Origin: Batkoa obscura
Taxonomy: Eukaryota; Entomophthoromycota; Entomophthoromycetes; Entomophthorales; Batkoaceae
Length of the DNA stretch: 64,000 bases
Assembly (NCBI GenBank): GCA_030770535.1
Contig: JASVEC010000005.1
Location: forward strand, 868,001 to 932,000
Direction of reading: 5' to 3'
The position numbers and the translations under genes were made by a program. The stretch's first letter is position 1; every line of letters begins with the position of its first letter. Below, piece by piece: positions 24,401-36,517 of this stretch. The notes under the pieces are model-generated. The model did no database searches and was not told the origin of the DNA. It saw only the letters and a program-made list of their open reading frames with translations.

Positions 24401-25702
24401 GGTAGATATAATAGAAAAGACTGAGATGACAAAGATCGAAGAAGCGTAAATATAGTAATTTTCAAAGCACCATAATATAATAGAAAAGACTTGGAAGATA
24501 TAGAAAGGGTGTAAAACTTCATTAAATAACAAGCTTATAATTGATTTTTGAGGTATGTCAATTTCGTTGGTTTGGAAGATTGATTCTCTTTCCTTAAACA
24601 AGATAGAGTCTAATCCACTATGGTATGCCGTAGGGTTCTCCCACCTATTATCTTGCCATAAGCTGAGTTGATAAAATCCACCAGTTAAAGGATCCAAAAG
24701 AAGAGTCATAAATCTGTATTTAATATACTTGACCTTTTGGACTATTACTTTTTTATAATTGTGTGAATCTTCGTCAAATCTCTTTAAACTTTCACTCGCG
24801 TTAGGGAAGATGTGGCCGTATTGTCCTCCATACTCAGTAGTATGTATTTCTATTTTTTCAGTTTCACCAAATTGATTCTTAATCAAAACCCAATCTGCAT
24901 CTACAAATGAAGTTTCAACCGAATTAAAATAAATCGGGATTTTAGGCATCCATCTGCCTAAAAGAAAAATGATACCAGCACTTACAACCCCTAAAATATT
25001 GTAGATGAGGGTTCGGGTTTTAATGTCTTTATAACCTTTAATGTTGATTTCAAGATCGTCTGTTAAAATCGAGATATTCTGTTCATAAGGTGGTTGTTTT
25101 GGTGTTGGTATTTCAAATGGAAAGGCTACATTCAAGCCTGCTAAATCCTCATCACTACCCTGTCTTGAAACAGGTATATAGGCATAGGAATTACGATTTT
25201 GAACATTCTGAGGTGGATAAGAATAATGTGGAGAATGTAAGCCATCTTCGTCTAGGTTGTCGTTGCTTTCGACTTGTGGGTTGCTTTCATCACTTGAAGT
25301 GATGGCAGCTCCATATCGAGTATTTGTTGTTGCTATTGATGCTTTACCCATTAATGGTTGACTTGTCTGACTTGCTCTACGAAATATCATGTTACTCTCG
25401 TCACGCTCTTCAGTATCTATTTATTTAAAATGTAAGAATGAGATATATACAAAATAACTAATTTTCATAAATTAAAAATGCTAAGCTATTTAATTTAAAA
25501 AAGAACTATTAAAAAAATAGAAAAGCGTAGTTATATAAAAGTAAGACGTTCAAGTTAAATATGAACTGCATAAATTCAATATAAACCTACCAATTATATT
25601 TTGATCTATGTTATTATTATTATCTTGAGTTCTTTCGTTAATAATTCCAATACTACCTTCATTTAATGGGGTAGTAGTATGAGGATTGGTGTCACCTTCC
25701 AT
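21458..25702 (-). CDS. YPK9: P5B-type P-type ATPase (ATP13A2/Ypk9 family)
   Basis: Two exons on the minus strand: 25702-25591 and 25416-21458, joined in frame (1356 residues). The start MEGDTNPHTTTP lies in the first exon; the Met at 25390 is internal. P-type ATPase landmarks are complete: actuator motif MLTGESIPIS (near residue 448), PPALPATMSVGM in the membrane helix before the phosphorylation site (the P5B hallmark), the phosphorylation site FDKTGTLTEEGLDV (Asp near 637), CTGDNHLTGISVA and the hinge FCGDGANDCGALKAADVG. About ten membrane helices are visible. Family members sit in the vacuolar/lysosomal membrane; ATP13A2 exports polyamines to the cytosol and yeast Ypk9 protects from heavy metals. 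Substrate here is inferred from the family. A long acidic cytoplasmic N-terminus precedes the first helix. Confidence 0.94.
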
Positions 25703-27537
25703 CGAAATCTTTAATTATCTCTTTAATTTTGGGTAAAGCGATAGTAAAAAGATAAATATTGTTGATTCATTGAAATACTTGAATTAAGTGAATTAGAATT
25801 TGAGACAATTACCTATTTCATATTAGTTGTGATTGGTTCCCACTTTTAAAGCTTACCGTTGATTTGCAAAAAAATCAACAAGTTAATAATATTCATTTAA
25901 TTCCTTTAAGTTATGCATGCTAAATCATATAATTTCTAAAAAAATGTGAAATTTTAAGCACTATTTGTACAAATAAGTAAAATAAGGGAGCAAAAAGTGG
26001 AGAAGTTTTTACTAATTATTCTTAAAGTTTATTTGAGTCAAAAATAAAATACATTTGGTATAAAAATAAATAAGTGGTTCAGTCTCACTTTTCCTTATCT
26101 GTGACTTGTTATTTCCTAATGACCTATTTATTCTTGTAAAATTCTTACGGGAATTATTAAAAACTTGACGTTTAACATGATTGTTGTAAAGTATACAAAT
26201 CAAAACTTATAGTGTTGTGAGTACTTACATTGTTTAAACATGTAAATAAAGATAATAAGCTTACATACTGAACCAATGACAAAACAACATTTAAATCAAA
26301 GTTCCTTTTCATTATCAAATTGCTCTATCAATATGTTGTTTATTTCTACTCACAAATATAATAACAAGTATGTATCATTGTAAGACCGATAATCTAATAG
26401 ATAATCAAGATTGAAGTTGAAATATCCTAATTTAGTTTTAAAATTAAATATAAAATATATAAACTCTAAGGAAGTGTTCGATTATTGTCTGTCCATGACG
26501 AATGTTTTTTTCATTGTTTGGCTAACAAAATTTTTGAAATTTACAGAGTGGAAAATGGACAAAATAATGAAATAAAGAGGTATCCCTATATTTTTGAAAT
26601 TATTACTAAATACAAAATAGTACATGGGGATATATTTCTTTGAAGAATTTTACTGATAGCCTTTCCACTCAGATAGCACTTAAAAAATGCAAAAAGTGAT
26701 GAAACCAAAAAGAACACCCCCATATTAAAACTTCAAAAGTACTTTTTTATAATAAAATTAATGAAATTTTTAGATCTAACTTTTATAGTGGTTTTTAATA
26801 AAAAAAACTATACGATACGTTTTTTTAAAATACTGAAGAAGTAAGAAACCTTCAAGTGTTTTATTTGCGAAAATATAGCGGAATATATATACAAATAAGG
26901 GATATTATTCATTTCAATCGAAGGTATAAACAAGGGGAAGTAAGAAGCAAAGAATCATCCGATTGTAGAGAGGTACTTTAATTTGAGAGTACCTACTTTT
27001 GATATGATAAAATATATTCAGAGCCTTTAAATCTATTTTTATATAAATTAGCTTAGAGTGGAATGTAGAGGAAGCGGCATTGAGTGGGGATGTAGTATTG
27101 TCAGCTGCTATCATAAAAAGTCATTCTAAAATAAGGTAAGATTGAAATTCTTGTCTCCATTAAGTAATTACACTATCAATCTTCTGACTTTTTACTTAAT
27201 TTTATATCTTATATTTTATCACTAATATTACTGCATTTATTTTATTTTAAACTAAAATAGAGTACAGCTGACTTTAAAATTTTATGCATTGTGTTAAAAA
27301 ATCTAATTGAATTGATAGAAGTTAATGATTTTAATCAATCTAAAAAACAAAAAAATGAAATTCGTTCAAAAAAATATAAAACTTTTATTAACACCATAAT
27401 TAATAAATTTATTCAACAAACTTTTAAAGTTTTCGATAATATAAATAAATAGCTATTTATGTATTAGCTTATACTTATAAATAATAATAAAATTAAAAAA
27501 TGAGTTATAAACAATTAATTATATTAAATTATATCAT
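25703..27537. other. AT-rich intergenic spacer with one MITE
   Basis: The part nearest 25703 should hold the P5B ATPase promoter. One MITE of the GATAGC subfamily lies near 26623. A weakly similar stretch just before it (about 26495-26590, with GAGTGGAAAATGGAC and AAATAATGAAAT) may be a decayed relative. A slightly less A/T-rich 200-bp open frame at 26914-27114 (minus) is described under findings but not called as a gene. Confidence 0.45.
26623..26722 (+). mobile_element. MITE copy 5 (GATAGC subfamily)
   Basis: Left end CATGGGGATATATTTC, right end AAAAAGAACACCCCCA, with TA at 26621-26622 and 26723-26724. Shares TACTGATAGCCTTTCC with copies 2 and 3; its core is AGCACT. Confidence 0.82.
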
Positions 27538-29913
27538 TCATTTTTTAATTTCTAATTTGATTCTATCTAAAGCCCACATCAACGCTCCATTAGCATCATC
27601 CTTAAATAATATATTAGGTTGTGAATTTATTATAACTTCTCTAGACTTTGAAGCTAAATTGACTCTATTACTTCTCTTGATTGACGTTGGTCTAATTGGA
27701 TTATATTTAAGATAATACCAAACTAGTGTCAGTAATTTATCTTCCTTTAGTTTAAATAACTCCCCAATTAAGAGGTGAATAATTTCAACAAAATGTGGGT
27801 AACTGGAAGGGGAGGGAGAAGAAGCCCAAGTATCTAAAAATTTTATTGTAAATGCTTTTATAGCTTCTGGATTTGAGGTTAGTTCGAGAATTAATAACTT
27901 TATCATTTCATAACCTGAACTTGGGTTATTTCTATATATTTCTATAAGTGAAGCACCAAATATCTCTTCAGTAAAACTTAAAGGTAATTGAATGGAATTT
28001 AGGGCTTTGATTGATACTTTGAGGTAAGGTAAATCTATTATCATATTTTTATCGTGAATCTGTTTTAAAAGTGGGATAATTTTCTCTGCTGTTTTATATC
28101 GACCAAAGTAGTTTATCAGTGTTGTATAAACTTTTAGATCTGGATTCATTTCGTATTTTTCTAACCCCTTTAAATATGAATTTAATAAATCTTTTCTATA
28201 TTGGCTTATAAATATATTCAAAAGTACTTGAAAAGTAACTATATCTGGTGAAATTTCATTATTTGGCTCTTCTATAAACTTAATAATATCAAGAACCTTA
28301 TGGAATAAATCTTTATGATCGCCATATTTCATTAGAAGTAAAGTTAAATGTACAATATTCAGATTAGTTAATGAAATAAATCTCTGAAATAATTCTTCAT
28401 ATTTTGAAATGTTACTCGATTTGAACTTCTTAGTCAATATCTTTGTTACCACCATTGGTTTTAATATATAACTATTCCTTTCTATTATGGACAAAATTTC
28501 TTCAACTTTATTCATTTGACCTAATTGACAATAAATATCAATCAATAACTCGTAATCAAATAGTCCTTTATCTCTATTTAAACTTAATAAATATAATCGG
28601 ATCACATTCAAATTCAAAATATATAAATCATTATCTATTTTTTTTTCGATCACTTTTTGCTTCATAAGTTTAATGAATAACGCTATATATTCATTTTTGG
28701 GTTGAAAAATTAACAATAAATCCACATGATGCGTTGTTATTATTTGTTTTTCAAATATATTAATTAAATTAAATAACTCTTTGTCATAATTCTTGATTTC
28801 TTGTCTAAACTTCATCTCATCAGATAACTTGAGTACTGTTAATAAATTTAAAGCCTCACCAATACACCCATTAAAACCCCAAAATTTCCCTAATTCTATA
28901 AACTCTTTGAAATTATCTTTATCCAACACTTCTTTTATTTTACTTGTTAGCATATATTTTTCCTTTAATTCTAAATCTAATGTGAAATTCTTCCACGGAG
29001 CATTAATTAATTTTTGCCTAATGATCGGATATTTTAGCATATTAAAACTCTTTTCAGATAGCCATATCTTGGTTAATAACCCTAAAATGTTAACTGTAAA
29101 GGAAAATGAATTACTTTTCTCTAAGGCCAATACTAACGACTCCGAAACATGAAATTTATGCCCATCTAATAACAAATAACTGACCGTCTTAATGTATAAT
29201 TTTTGTAACTTGACATCTTTATTATGAAACCTCAATAATTTACGAAATATCTTTAATAATGCTTCAACTTGAGAAAAAGGTATTGAATTTTGTTTACTTT
29301 TTACTACGAATTGCATGACGCATAAAACATGCTCATAAAACCAAAAAAAACTTTTTTTATAATCTATATATAAATGCTCTATTTTTTCCATCCAATTGAT
29401 TAGTATTATCAACTCTTCCATTTCATATTGATAGGTATCTAACTTATCTAACTTTGTTCTCCTAAACTCCTTAGTTATTCTTGGGAAACATTTACTATTA
29501 TTAATTAAACTTATTATTCTAAAAAGTGGGTTCTTAACTTTGTTATTTGTTGTACTATTTATTATCGGTTTTGTTTTCTCTCTTATCAATGTGCTATTAT
29601 CTCTTTTGAAATATAATAATGGATTATTTAATTCCATTTTTGAAAAAACTCTAAATCTCTCGTCTCTTGTCTCATTAAACTTTTTATTTATATAGAGACT
29701 TGTCTCCGTAATCACTTTTCCAATAACCAATCCCTCTCGATTTTTTTCTATATTCGTTGAAGTATTAACTATAAACCGTTGATAAAACTGATTAGAAATA
29801 AAAGGATAAAGGTTGGCATTATTGATTTTATTTTTTCCTACTAGTTTGTAGACCCCTATTAAGCATGTATCCTTTATACTTATATCAAAATAGAGTACTT
29901 TGGCATAGTACAT
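27538..29913 (-). CDS. Pentatricopeptide-repeat-like (PPR) helical protein, probably mitochondrial
   Basis: Single exon, 791 residues, largely alpha-helical and Lys/Asn rich. At least two PPR-like units can be read in the C-terminal third: SPDIVTFQVLLNIFISQYRK...LKGLEKYEMN and PDLKVYTTLINYFGRYKT...LLKQIHDKNMI. Each is ~35 residues with the usual (V)xTYxxLI...A...F..M pattern. The rest has repeated helical hairpins (for example ELLIDIYCQLGQMNKVEEIL) that look like decayed repeats. PPR proteins bind single-stranded organellar RNA and act in mitochondrial RNA stability or translation. I infer that role; no targeting peptide is obvious at MYYAKVLYFDISIKD, so a slightly different start or non-canonical import is possible. 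No orthologue is assigned. Confidence 0.72.
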   Translation of the reverse strand: MYYAKVLYFDISIKDTCLIGVYKLVGKNKINNANLYPFISNQFYQRFIVNTSTNIEKNREGLVIGKVITETSLYINKKFNETRDERFRVFSKMELNNPLLYFKRDNSTLIREKTKPIINSTTNNKVKNPLFRIISLINNSKCFPRITKEFRRTKLDKLDTYQYEMEELIILINWMEKIEHLYIDYKKSFFWFYEHVLCVMQFVVKSKQNSIPFSQVEALLKIFRKLLRFHNKDVKLQKLYIKTVSYLLLDGHKFHVSESLVLALEKSNSFSFTVNILGLLTKIWLSEKSFNMLKYPIIRQKLINAPWKNFTLDLELKEKYMLTSKIKEVLDKDNFKEFIELGKFWGFNGCIGEALNLLTVLKLSDEMKFRQEIKNYDKELFNLINIFEKQIITTHHVDLLLIFQPKNEYIALFIKLMKQKVIEKKIDNDLYILNLNVIRLYLLSLNRDKGLFDYELLIDIYCQLGQMNKVEEILSIIERNSYILKPMVVTKILTKKFKSSNISKYEELFQRFISLTNLNIVHLTLLLMKYGDHKDLFHKVLDIIKFIEEPNNEISPDIVTFQVLLNIFISQYRKDLLNSYLKGLEKYEMNPDLKVYTTLINYFGRYKTAEKIIPLLKQIHDKNMIIDLPYLKVSIKALNSIQLPLSFTEEIFGASLIEIYRNNPSSGYEMIKLLILELTSNPEAIKAFTIKFLDTWASSPSPSSYPHFVEIIHLLIGELFKLKEDKLLTLVWYYLKYNPIRPTSIKRSNRVNLASKSREVIINSQPNILFKDDANGALMWALDRIKLEIKK

Positions 29914-31444
29914 TATTAAATATAAAAATAACTATGCTACTTTTGATTATTTTAGATCTTTTTTTTTCTATTTTTTGAATCTGTGCAATGGGAAACTAAT
30001 TGCCCACTCTAATATTTTAACTATTATCATTTGGGCATTTACGCTTAGTATTTGGTTTGATCACTCTATTCCTAAAAATCGATCGTTCCAGCTTATTATG
30101 GGATTTTATGGGCCTGGATCAAGTTATTGGTTAGGAAGTTTGCGTAAAAATTCAAAACAAACATGCTGCAAATTTAGTTAATTTCTAAATTTTAACTAGC
30201 ATATTTTGAATAAATGACTCAAGTAGCATTTCTAAATATTACAGCACCAGACATCTGAGCTTTTTCATAGAATATTTATTGCTTAATATAATTACTATCT
30301 AATTTTTATAAATATTACAAAGCCTTGTTTATAAAAGCATTTCAACTTGAGCTTTCCTTGCCTCAGGTTAAGAATTTTGTATTTTTATCAACTGTAAGAG
30401 TATTTCTTAACAATAAATCCATATTATTAAAAGTATTATAATATTAAAATGTAGTTTAACTAAAGCTTCATGCAGAATTTTCTTTGGAAGATTAAAATTT
30501 AAAGATGAATAAACTTCAAAAATATTTATATCATATTATTTCCCATGTAAATTAATACTCCGAAATAAAGAAGGATTAAGTTTGCTTCTATATAACATAA
30601 TATAATACTTTAAAATAAGTACACTGAGTCAAAAATTCTATCAAAATAATAGTTTAAGTATATTAAATCTTTTATCATAAACTTAATTGCTAAGAAACTT
30701 ACAATCAAAAAGAAATCTAACATAAAATATAGTAATTAGTGATATTACAGGATAAAAATCGTAGACAAATTTGATATAATAAATTTTATAAAATTTTAAA
30801 AACAACATTAATAGAAAATAAAATTAAAAATAAAATTTATTCATTAATAAAAATCATAATTAAACAAAGACACTATTTTTGTAATAAAAAAAAAAGGAAA
30901 ACAAACCGTTTCTAATATTTAATATAAAAACAATCAAACAAAACAAAATATAAATAAAATATTTAAGTGTTATAAAGTTAATATAAAGGAATAGATTTTT
31001 GGTCTAAATATTTCATCCATTTCTCAAGCCGCTTAAAATTCAAGAAAATTCTTTTTAAAACAATTAGCAATAGAGAATTGTAGGGACCCATATAGGGATG
31101 TATTTTTTTGTTTAAGAATTTTACTAGCAATCTTTCCGCTCAAATAGCGCTTAAAAAATGGAAAAAGTAATGAAACCAAAAAAAACACCCCCATATTATA
31201 CATATTAGTAATAAATTTATGTTACAAGTAGAAAACACCTGTAAATAAAATTAAATTAGTATATTTTTATAAGTTAAAACATTTTAATTATCATAGAACT
31301 TAAAGGTTTAAATAAACACTTTAAATATTAGTTGAATTACAAAAATAACATTTCGAATAAAAAGTCAAAGTGGAATTTTTATAATAATTTATTAAATAAT
31401 AAAATGCTATACAAACACTAAAATTACACAAGGTCTTGAAGGAA
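29914..31444. other. AT-rich intergenic spacer with one MITE
   Basis: Holds the upstream region of the PPR gene and the downstream region of the hypothetical gene at 31445. A plus-strand open stretch at about 29975-30181 is less A/T rich than its surroundings but lacks an ATG start and has no recognisable similarity. One MITE lies at 31093-31193. Confidence 0.45.
31093..31193 (+). mobile_element. MITE copy 6
   Basis: Left end TAGGGATGTATTTTTTTG, right end AAAAAAAACACCCCCA, intact TAGCGCTT core, TA on both sides (31091-31092, 31194-31195). One of the best-preserved copies. Confidence 0.88.
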
Positions 31445-32407
31445 TTATTCAATTGATGATTTAAGGTAGGGTATACTCTTAAAGGAATGAAGTTTTTCAT
31501 TACCATATCTTTGTTCTCTAAGCCTAGATCTTTGATTATTATCATTATCGATAGCTAATTCCATTAAAGATAATTCTTCCGCCATTTGCCTTTCTTTTTT
31601 ACTATCATTACTATCACCCTAACATCAATAAATACTTTTAATAAAATAATATCAAATAAGATTTACCCTTTTAATAATACCACTTCGATTATTCTCTTTT
31701 TGGAAAGATTTAAATATTGGTTTAATAAACCCTTTTTTAATTATACTTTTTAAACGTGTTGGATTATTTTTATCATTTGTTTGCTTATTATATTTATTTT
31801 CTAATAGTCCAATAGATGCACCAGCCTCGGTTACTCCGCTCTTACTACTTGCAAAGGAACTTGAGCGCGATAATTTACATGTATTATTAATTACACGTGA
31901 AGTATTATTTTCTGGACAAGAATTGGTAGATATCATTGAAATTCGTTTCATTCTTCTATTAGCTTCAAAACTATAAACTATATCATTACTATTTTCATTT
32001 TCAAAGATTTCCTTTGAATTATAGAAAGAGTTACAATAACTGAGTCGATTACTTTCTTTAGTTTTAGTTCGGCTTACTACCGTTGGATTGCTATCAGGTG
32101 CATAATAAAGCGTATTCGGTAAAATAGTCGAAGCTCTTGTATTAAGGTGAGATTTATCAGCTGGATTAGGACGATCTTCTTCCAAAGTTGATATTACTGC
32201 TAAATTGTTTTGATAATCATGCTTGTTGTATTTCAGTTTTATAAATTGACAACCATCACTTTCATTAATAAACTCTTTCCAATTCATAGTCTCATCATCC
32301 AAAACTTGTTCATTTGATTGTTTATTGAGTTTGATAGTATTGTTATTACTATTAACATTACTTAATTGAAAATAAATATTATCCTTTACAATCATTAGTT
32401 TGGACAT
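31445..32407 (-). CDS. Hypothetical Ser/Asn-rich protein with basic patch
   Basis: Two exons on the minus strand: 32407-31667 and 31618-31445, in phase, 304 residues; a 48-bp GT-AG intron. I do not recognise it. The first half is Asn/Ser/Thr rich and probably disordered. There are several candidate phosphosites (RRMKRISMIS, KLSRSSSFASSKSG), fitting basophilic kinase consensus RxxS. A Lys-rich amphipathic segment RLKSIIKKGFIKPIFKSF follows, then a charged C-terminal tail (SKKERQMAEELSLMELAID). No signal peptide or membrane helix. The arrangement of a basic KGFxKxxFKxF patch plus Ser-rich regions recalls the hypothetical gene at 56420, where the patch is at the N-terminus. A regulatory or scaffolding role is only a guess. 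Confidence 0.7.
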
Positions 32408-34787
32408 AGTTCTACTATAATTTTATTTTATAAAATGCTATTAATATTATTTCTTTGAAAAAGATATAGAAAAATATTAAAAGCCTTCTATTTTATATTC
32501 TTTTTATTGCCTAAAAGTACGAAGATTCAATAAACCAATCACCTTCATTTTAAAACATGTTTCATTTCCCTTTTAATTAAAGTATAGTAAATTTCTATCC
32601 ATTTTAGCCCTCTTATTTCTTTATTTAGTAATCCCTCCTTGAAATTCTTGGAATTTATTTAAATAAATAATAATCAAATAATAGAAAATTTAAAACTTTA
32701 TCCCTAGTATACTTTATTCCAGTATACTCCTTTATGGTTTAAAAGCAAACAAGCAGTAGTCATATATAATATTTTTTTGATATATTAAAGAAAAAGAAAA
32801 AAAAAAAAGTTAACTTTTTAAGTATAAATCAAAACATGTTTATTTTTGGAGTCTTGCTTATTGAATTTACCCCACTTAATATTTTAACTTTTAAACTTGT
32901 AAAAACTTAAATTCTTTCAATGTGATTATTTTACTAATTACTTATCAAATTTAATATTCTAACCTCTCTGAATACACGTCCTTCAACTTTACAATGTGAT
33001 GTTACATCTTTTTATGTTTATAAATTGTTATTTTTATTAACTGGGAATTTAATTTTAATTTATTAACTGTTGTTTTCTTTTTTTAAAGGTTTTTAACCTA
33101 GACTCAATGATTTAAAGTCAGCAATTAATTTGAAACATCCAAAAGATATTTTCTTTATTTAAGCCAATAATATAACTTCAAGTTCATTTTGTAATAAAAA
33201 ATAAATTAATATTTGTATTAGTTAATCAATTAAGATATTCAACTTTAACTCGATTTCCTACTTTTAGTTAATATTTTTTATAATCAATTAATCAGTTATT
33301 CTATAAACCGAAATTAAATAGATTATACAATTGATTAAAATAATCTATTTTATTGTAAGTTATTATCTTTTTAAAGTATTCTAATAGGTGATGCCATCTT
33401 CAATTAATTACAAACTCAAAAACACTAAGAAAACAATCTGGGGAAATTAAGCGCTTCAGTATATGTTTATTTTAAAGTGAAAACATCATAAAGCATAAGA
33501 ATTCATATGAATTCTATAGTAATAAAATAAAAATTATAAAATGATAACAAATTAAATTGAAAAAAAATGCCATGATTTCCCTTATTCCTAATAAAGATAA
33601 GTTTACGTATAGATTTCTTTTATATAATTTTAGTCTAAATAATTTTTATAAATAATCCCTACTATCTAATTTGGGTGTTAAATAATTAATCCTGCTATTT
33701 TTTAAAAATCGATTTCTTTCTATTAACAAGATGATGGCTTGAAATAATATTGATTTGAGGGTGTTTTTTAGCTTTATCACTTTTTGCATCTTTTAAGCGC
33801 TATTTGAGTGGAAAGATTGTTAGTAAAATTCTTAAATACAAAAATACATCCCCATTTGTTTATATAATCCATATTATTGTTATATAAGTAATAAAGTAAT
33901 TTGTAGTTTAAATGTTTTTATCATTTTTGTATTAACTATTGATTTTATAAACTTCTTTTATAAAAAAATTATTAAATTAAAATAATGAATATGTTTTATG
34001 TTGTAAATAATATTTGCCCATTTTTTTGAGTAATAAGTTTTAGTAAAAATTTATTTTTATTTTTTTGATAAAAATAAAAGTAAAAAAAATAATACTTTAT
34101 ATAAATTAAAACTATAGTTTAGATATTCAATTGAATATTAAAAGTTTCGATTTATTATATTAAAATTAAGAAAATATTAATAATTAAGTATTATCCACTT
34201 TTTAGGCTGAAATATTAAAAGATCTGTCATTAAATTTTTATAAAAAAAACTTGTCCGTTTTTTATTTTTATAAAGTAAATCAAATTTAAATTATTTTTCC
34301 ACTCAATTTTAATTTTCCACCATATTATATTAACAAAAAAATAGCTGTTTATTTACAAATTCATTCCATTTTATCCCTCAAAACGAATTCAATTTGCTTC
34401 AAAATTGAACGGAATTTTTCTCACCATAATCATTCTTATAACCTTTACTTACTTATACTTACATCCACATTGTTAAACTTCTTTAAAATAGTTTGATCAT
34501 CAACCTTTAAACCTCTAATTTTATTTTTCACATGGAATTTATTAACTTGAGCATCTTTCTTATTAACTCCACCTTCTATAGTAGTAATCTTCATTCGGGG
34601 TTAATTTTTACCTAACCTTTGCGTTAAAAAATAATTACTAAAAAAAGTAATTTTGAACTCATTGGAAGCTCCGATAATTCTCCTTAAAATTTTAGGATTT
34701 AGTATTATAAAATATCGTTTAACAAACATTGAAAAAATCTTCCATCTTTTTAGTATCCATTATATATCTCTGTTTACAACTAATAAG
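32408..34787. other. AT-rich intergenic spacer with one reverse MITE
   Basis: A divergent region of 2.4 kb between a minus-strand hypothetical gene and the plus-strand acyltransferase. It contains a MITE at about 33756-33854 and long A/T tracts. In the last 135 bp (34653-34787) the acyltransferase reading frame is open but begins at TTG rather than ATG, so I treat it as 5' leader. Confidence 0.5.
33756..33854 (-). mobile_element. MITE copy 7 (reverse)
   Basis: Plus strand reads TGAGGGTGTTTTTTAGC ... AAAATACATCCCCAT, with the core TTTTAAGCGCTATTTGAG intact. Flanking TA is not evident on either side (TT instead), so the insertion site has mutated or the ends are slightly off. Confidence 0.78.
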
Positions 34788-35945
34788 ATGGTATTCTCAT
34801 TATTAAGTAATTTAATTGGTGTACCACAAAATGCATTACGCTTATTGATCACCGTATTACTCGGTTATCCCATTGCTTCAATTTATAAAAATAAATTGAT
34901 TCTTCCTATAACTAACATCTCCCCATCCCAACAAACTGAATTAAGAAATTATTATGTTACATTAACTGGTTTATTTTTAGCTATTTTATTTAATGGCTTA
35001 GATATTAAACATAGTTTTATTACCATTTCAATGACGTATGGATTATGTTATGGATTAGGTGGTATCTTAAAAAATCGAAAGTTAGCTGTAGTTGCTGTTT
35101 GGTTATTTAATGCTACTTATTTGTTAACAGGATATTATGCTCATATGGGTGTTGATTATGATTTAACTTGGACTATGCCACAATGTGTGTTATGTTTAAG
35201 AATGATGGGTTTTGGATTTGATTATTATGATGGAGAAGAAAAGAAAGAAGAAAAGAAAGTCTCGAATCAATCCAAGGAAAGTCAATTGAAAACTTCAGTA
35301 TTAGAAAAAAAAGTCAATACTCCGGTAGTCCCATCAATGCCTAAAAAAAAACAACCCGTTTCCTTTTCAGGTGAAACCAAATTAGTCCAATTACCTAAAT
35401 TTTCCCACTTTTTAGGCTATTCTTATTTCTTCTCCGCTTTCTTAGTAGGCCCCCAATTTTCTTTTAATCTTTATCAAAAATTTATTAACAATGAAAACTT
35501 ATCTTTAAATCATAAAAATCAATTACCTAAAGGTAGTGAATCCGCTGCTATGAAATGTTTTATTAAAGGAGTAGCTTATCTTGCATTACAACAAATATTA
35601 GATCTTTATTTTCCAGCAACTTATTTACTTACTGAAGAATATACTCAATTAAATTTAATTATGAGAATATTAGTATTATGGATTACTGGTAGAGGATTGA
35701 TTAATAAGGTAAATTAATATTAGTTTTGTTTTCCTATAATAAGTTAATTTATTAATTTAAATTTAGTACCTTGGTATTTGGCAATTAAATGAAGGTAAGT
35801 GACTTTGATTTAGTAACAAATCCATTTTTATTAATTGAATATTTTAAAGGTGCTTGTATCTTATCGGGTATTTCCTTTAATGGGTATAATCAACAAGGTG
35901 ATGCTGAATGGGATGGCTTAACTAATATAGATACTGTAAGTTATT

Positions 35946-35983
<38 letters not shown>

Positions 35984-36517
35984 TTTATCTAATTTTAACA
36001 AAAATATTAATTCTTTGCTTATTAGTATGCCTTTGAAACAGCTACTTCACTTGATGAGATTATAGCTTGTTTTAATATTAATACAAATTTTTGGATTAAA
36101 CAATATGTATTTAAAAGATTAAGATTTTTAAATAGTAAATATTTATCTCAACTTGGTTCCTTAGTCTTCCTTTCTATTTGGCATGGGTTTCATTCTGGCT
36201 ATATGGTGACTTTTATATTGGAATTTTTTGATACCTTTGTTGAAAAAAAGTTACAAACTCAATTGAAACCATGGACTATTAAGTTATCCGAGGGTTCAGT
36301 AGGTAGAAAAATAGTTAATTTTATCTGTTATCTTTATACTTCATTCGCTCTTTTATATGCTATTATTGCCTTCGGTTTATTAAGACCTAATCTTTATCTT
36401 CATGTTTATTATCAAGTATATTTTATTGGTCATATTGGGGTTATTCTAGCATTCGCGGCAACAGTGTATTTGCCTTATTTTGTTAAATCAATCAAAAGTG
36501 AAAAGAAGAATCAATAA
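34788..36517 (+). CDS. MBOAT-family lysophospholipid acyltransferase, LPCAT3/MBOAT5-like
   Basis: Four exons: 34788-35708, 35767-35794, 35850-35935 and 36026-36517, all phases agree, 508 residues. The ATG at 34788 (MVFSLLSNLIGVPQNALRLL) is the start; the frame upstream has no ATG. It is a multi-pass ER membrane enzyme that re-acylates lysophospholipids with acyl-CoA. Evidence: about ten hydrophobic segments; the family block GLNITYYTLL-equivalent region is less clear, but LNEGACILSGISFNGYNQQG and the catalytic-His block SIWHGFHSGYMVTFILEF are diagnostic. The WHG.HSGY form is that of animal LPCAT3 and insect nessy; yeast Ale1 has WHGTRPGY. The C-terminal end KKNQ fits a KKXX ER-retrieval signal, as in LPCAT3. 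The third intron contains an (AAT)n microsatellite. Head-to-tail with the next gene, 219 bp away. Confidence 0.9.
35948..35983 (+). repeat. (AAT)n microsatellite within an intron
   Basis: About 12 AAT units lie inside the third intron of the acyltransferase gene, so they are spliced out and should vary between isolates without changing the protein. Confidence 0.85.

Noticed and set aside
26495-26590. Possible further MITE copy just before copy 5
   Set aside because: Only fragments (GTGGAAAATGGAC, AAATAATGAAAT) resemble the family; the ends cannot be placed and similarity could be due to A/T bias.
29975-30181. 68-codon plus-strand open frame, less A/T-rich than its surroundings
   Set aside because: No ATG start (begins TTG), no recognisable similarity, and it overlaps the probable promoter of the PPR gene.
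34653-34787. N-terminal extension of the acyltransferase frame
   Set aside because: The extension starts at TTG and shows no conserved features; the ATG at 34788 fits the family's start.
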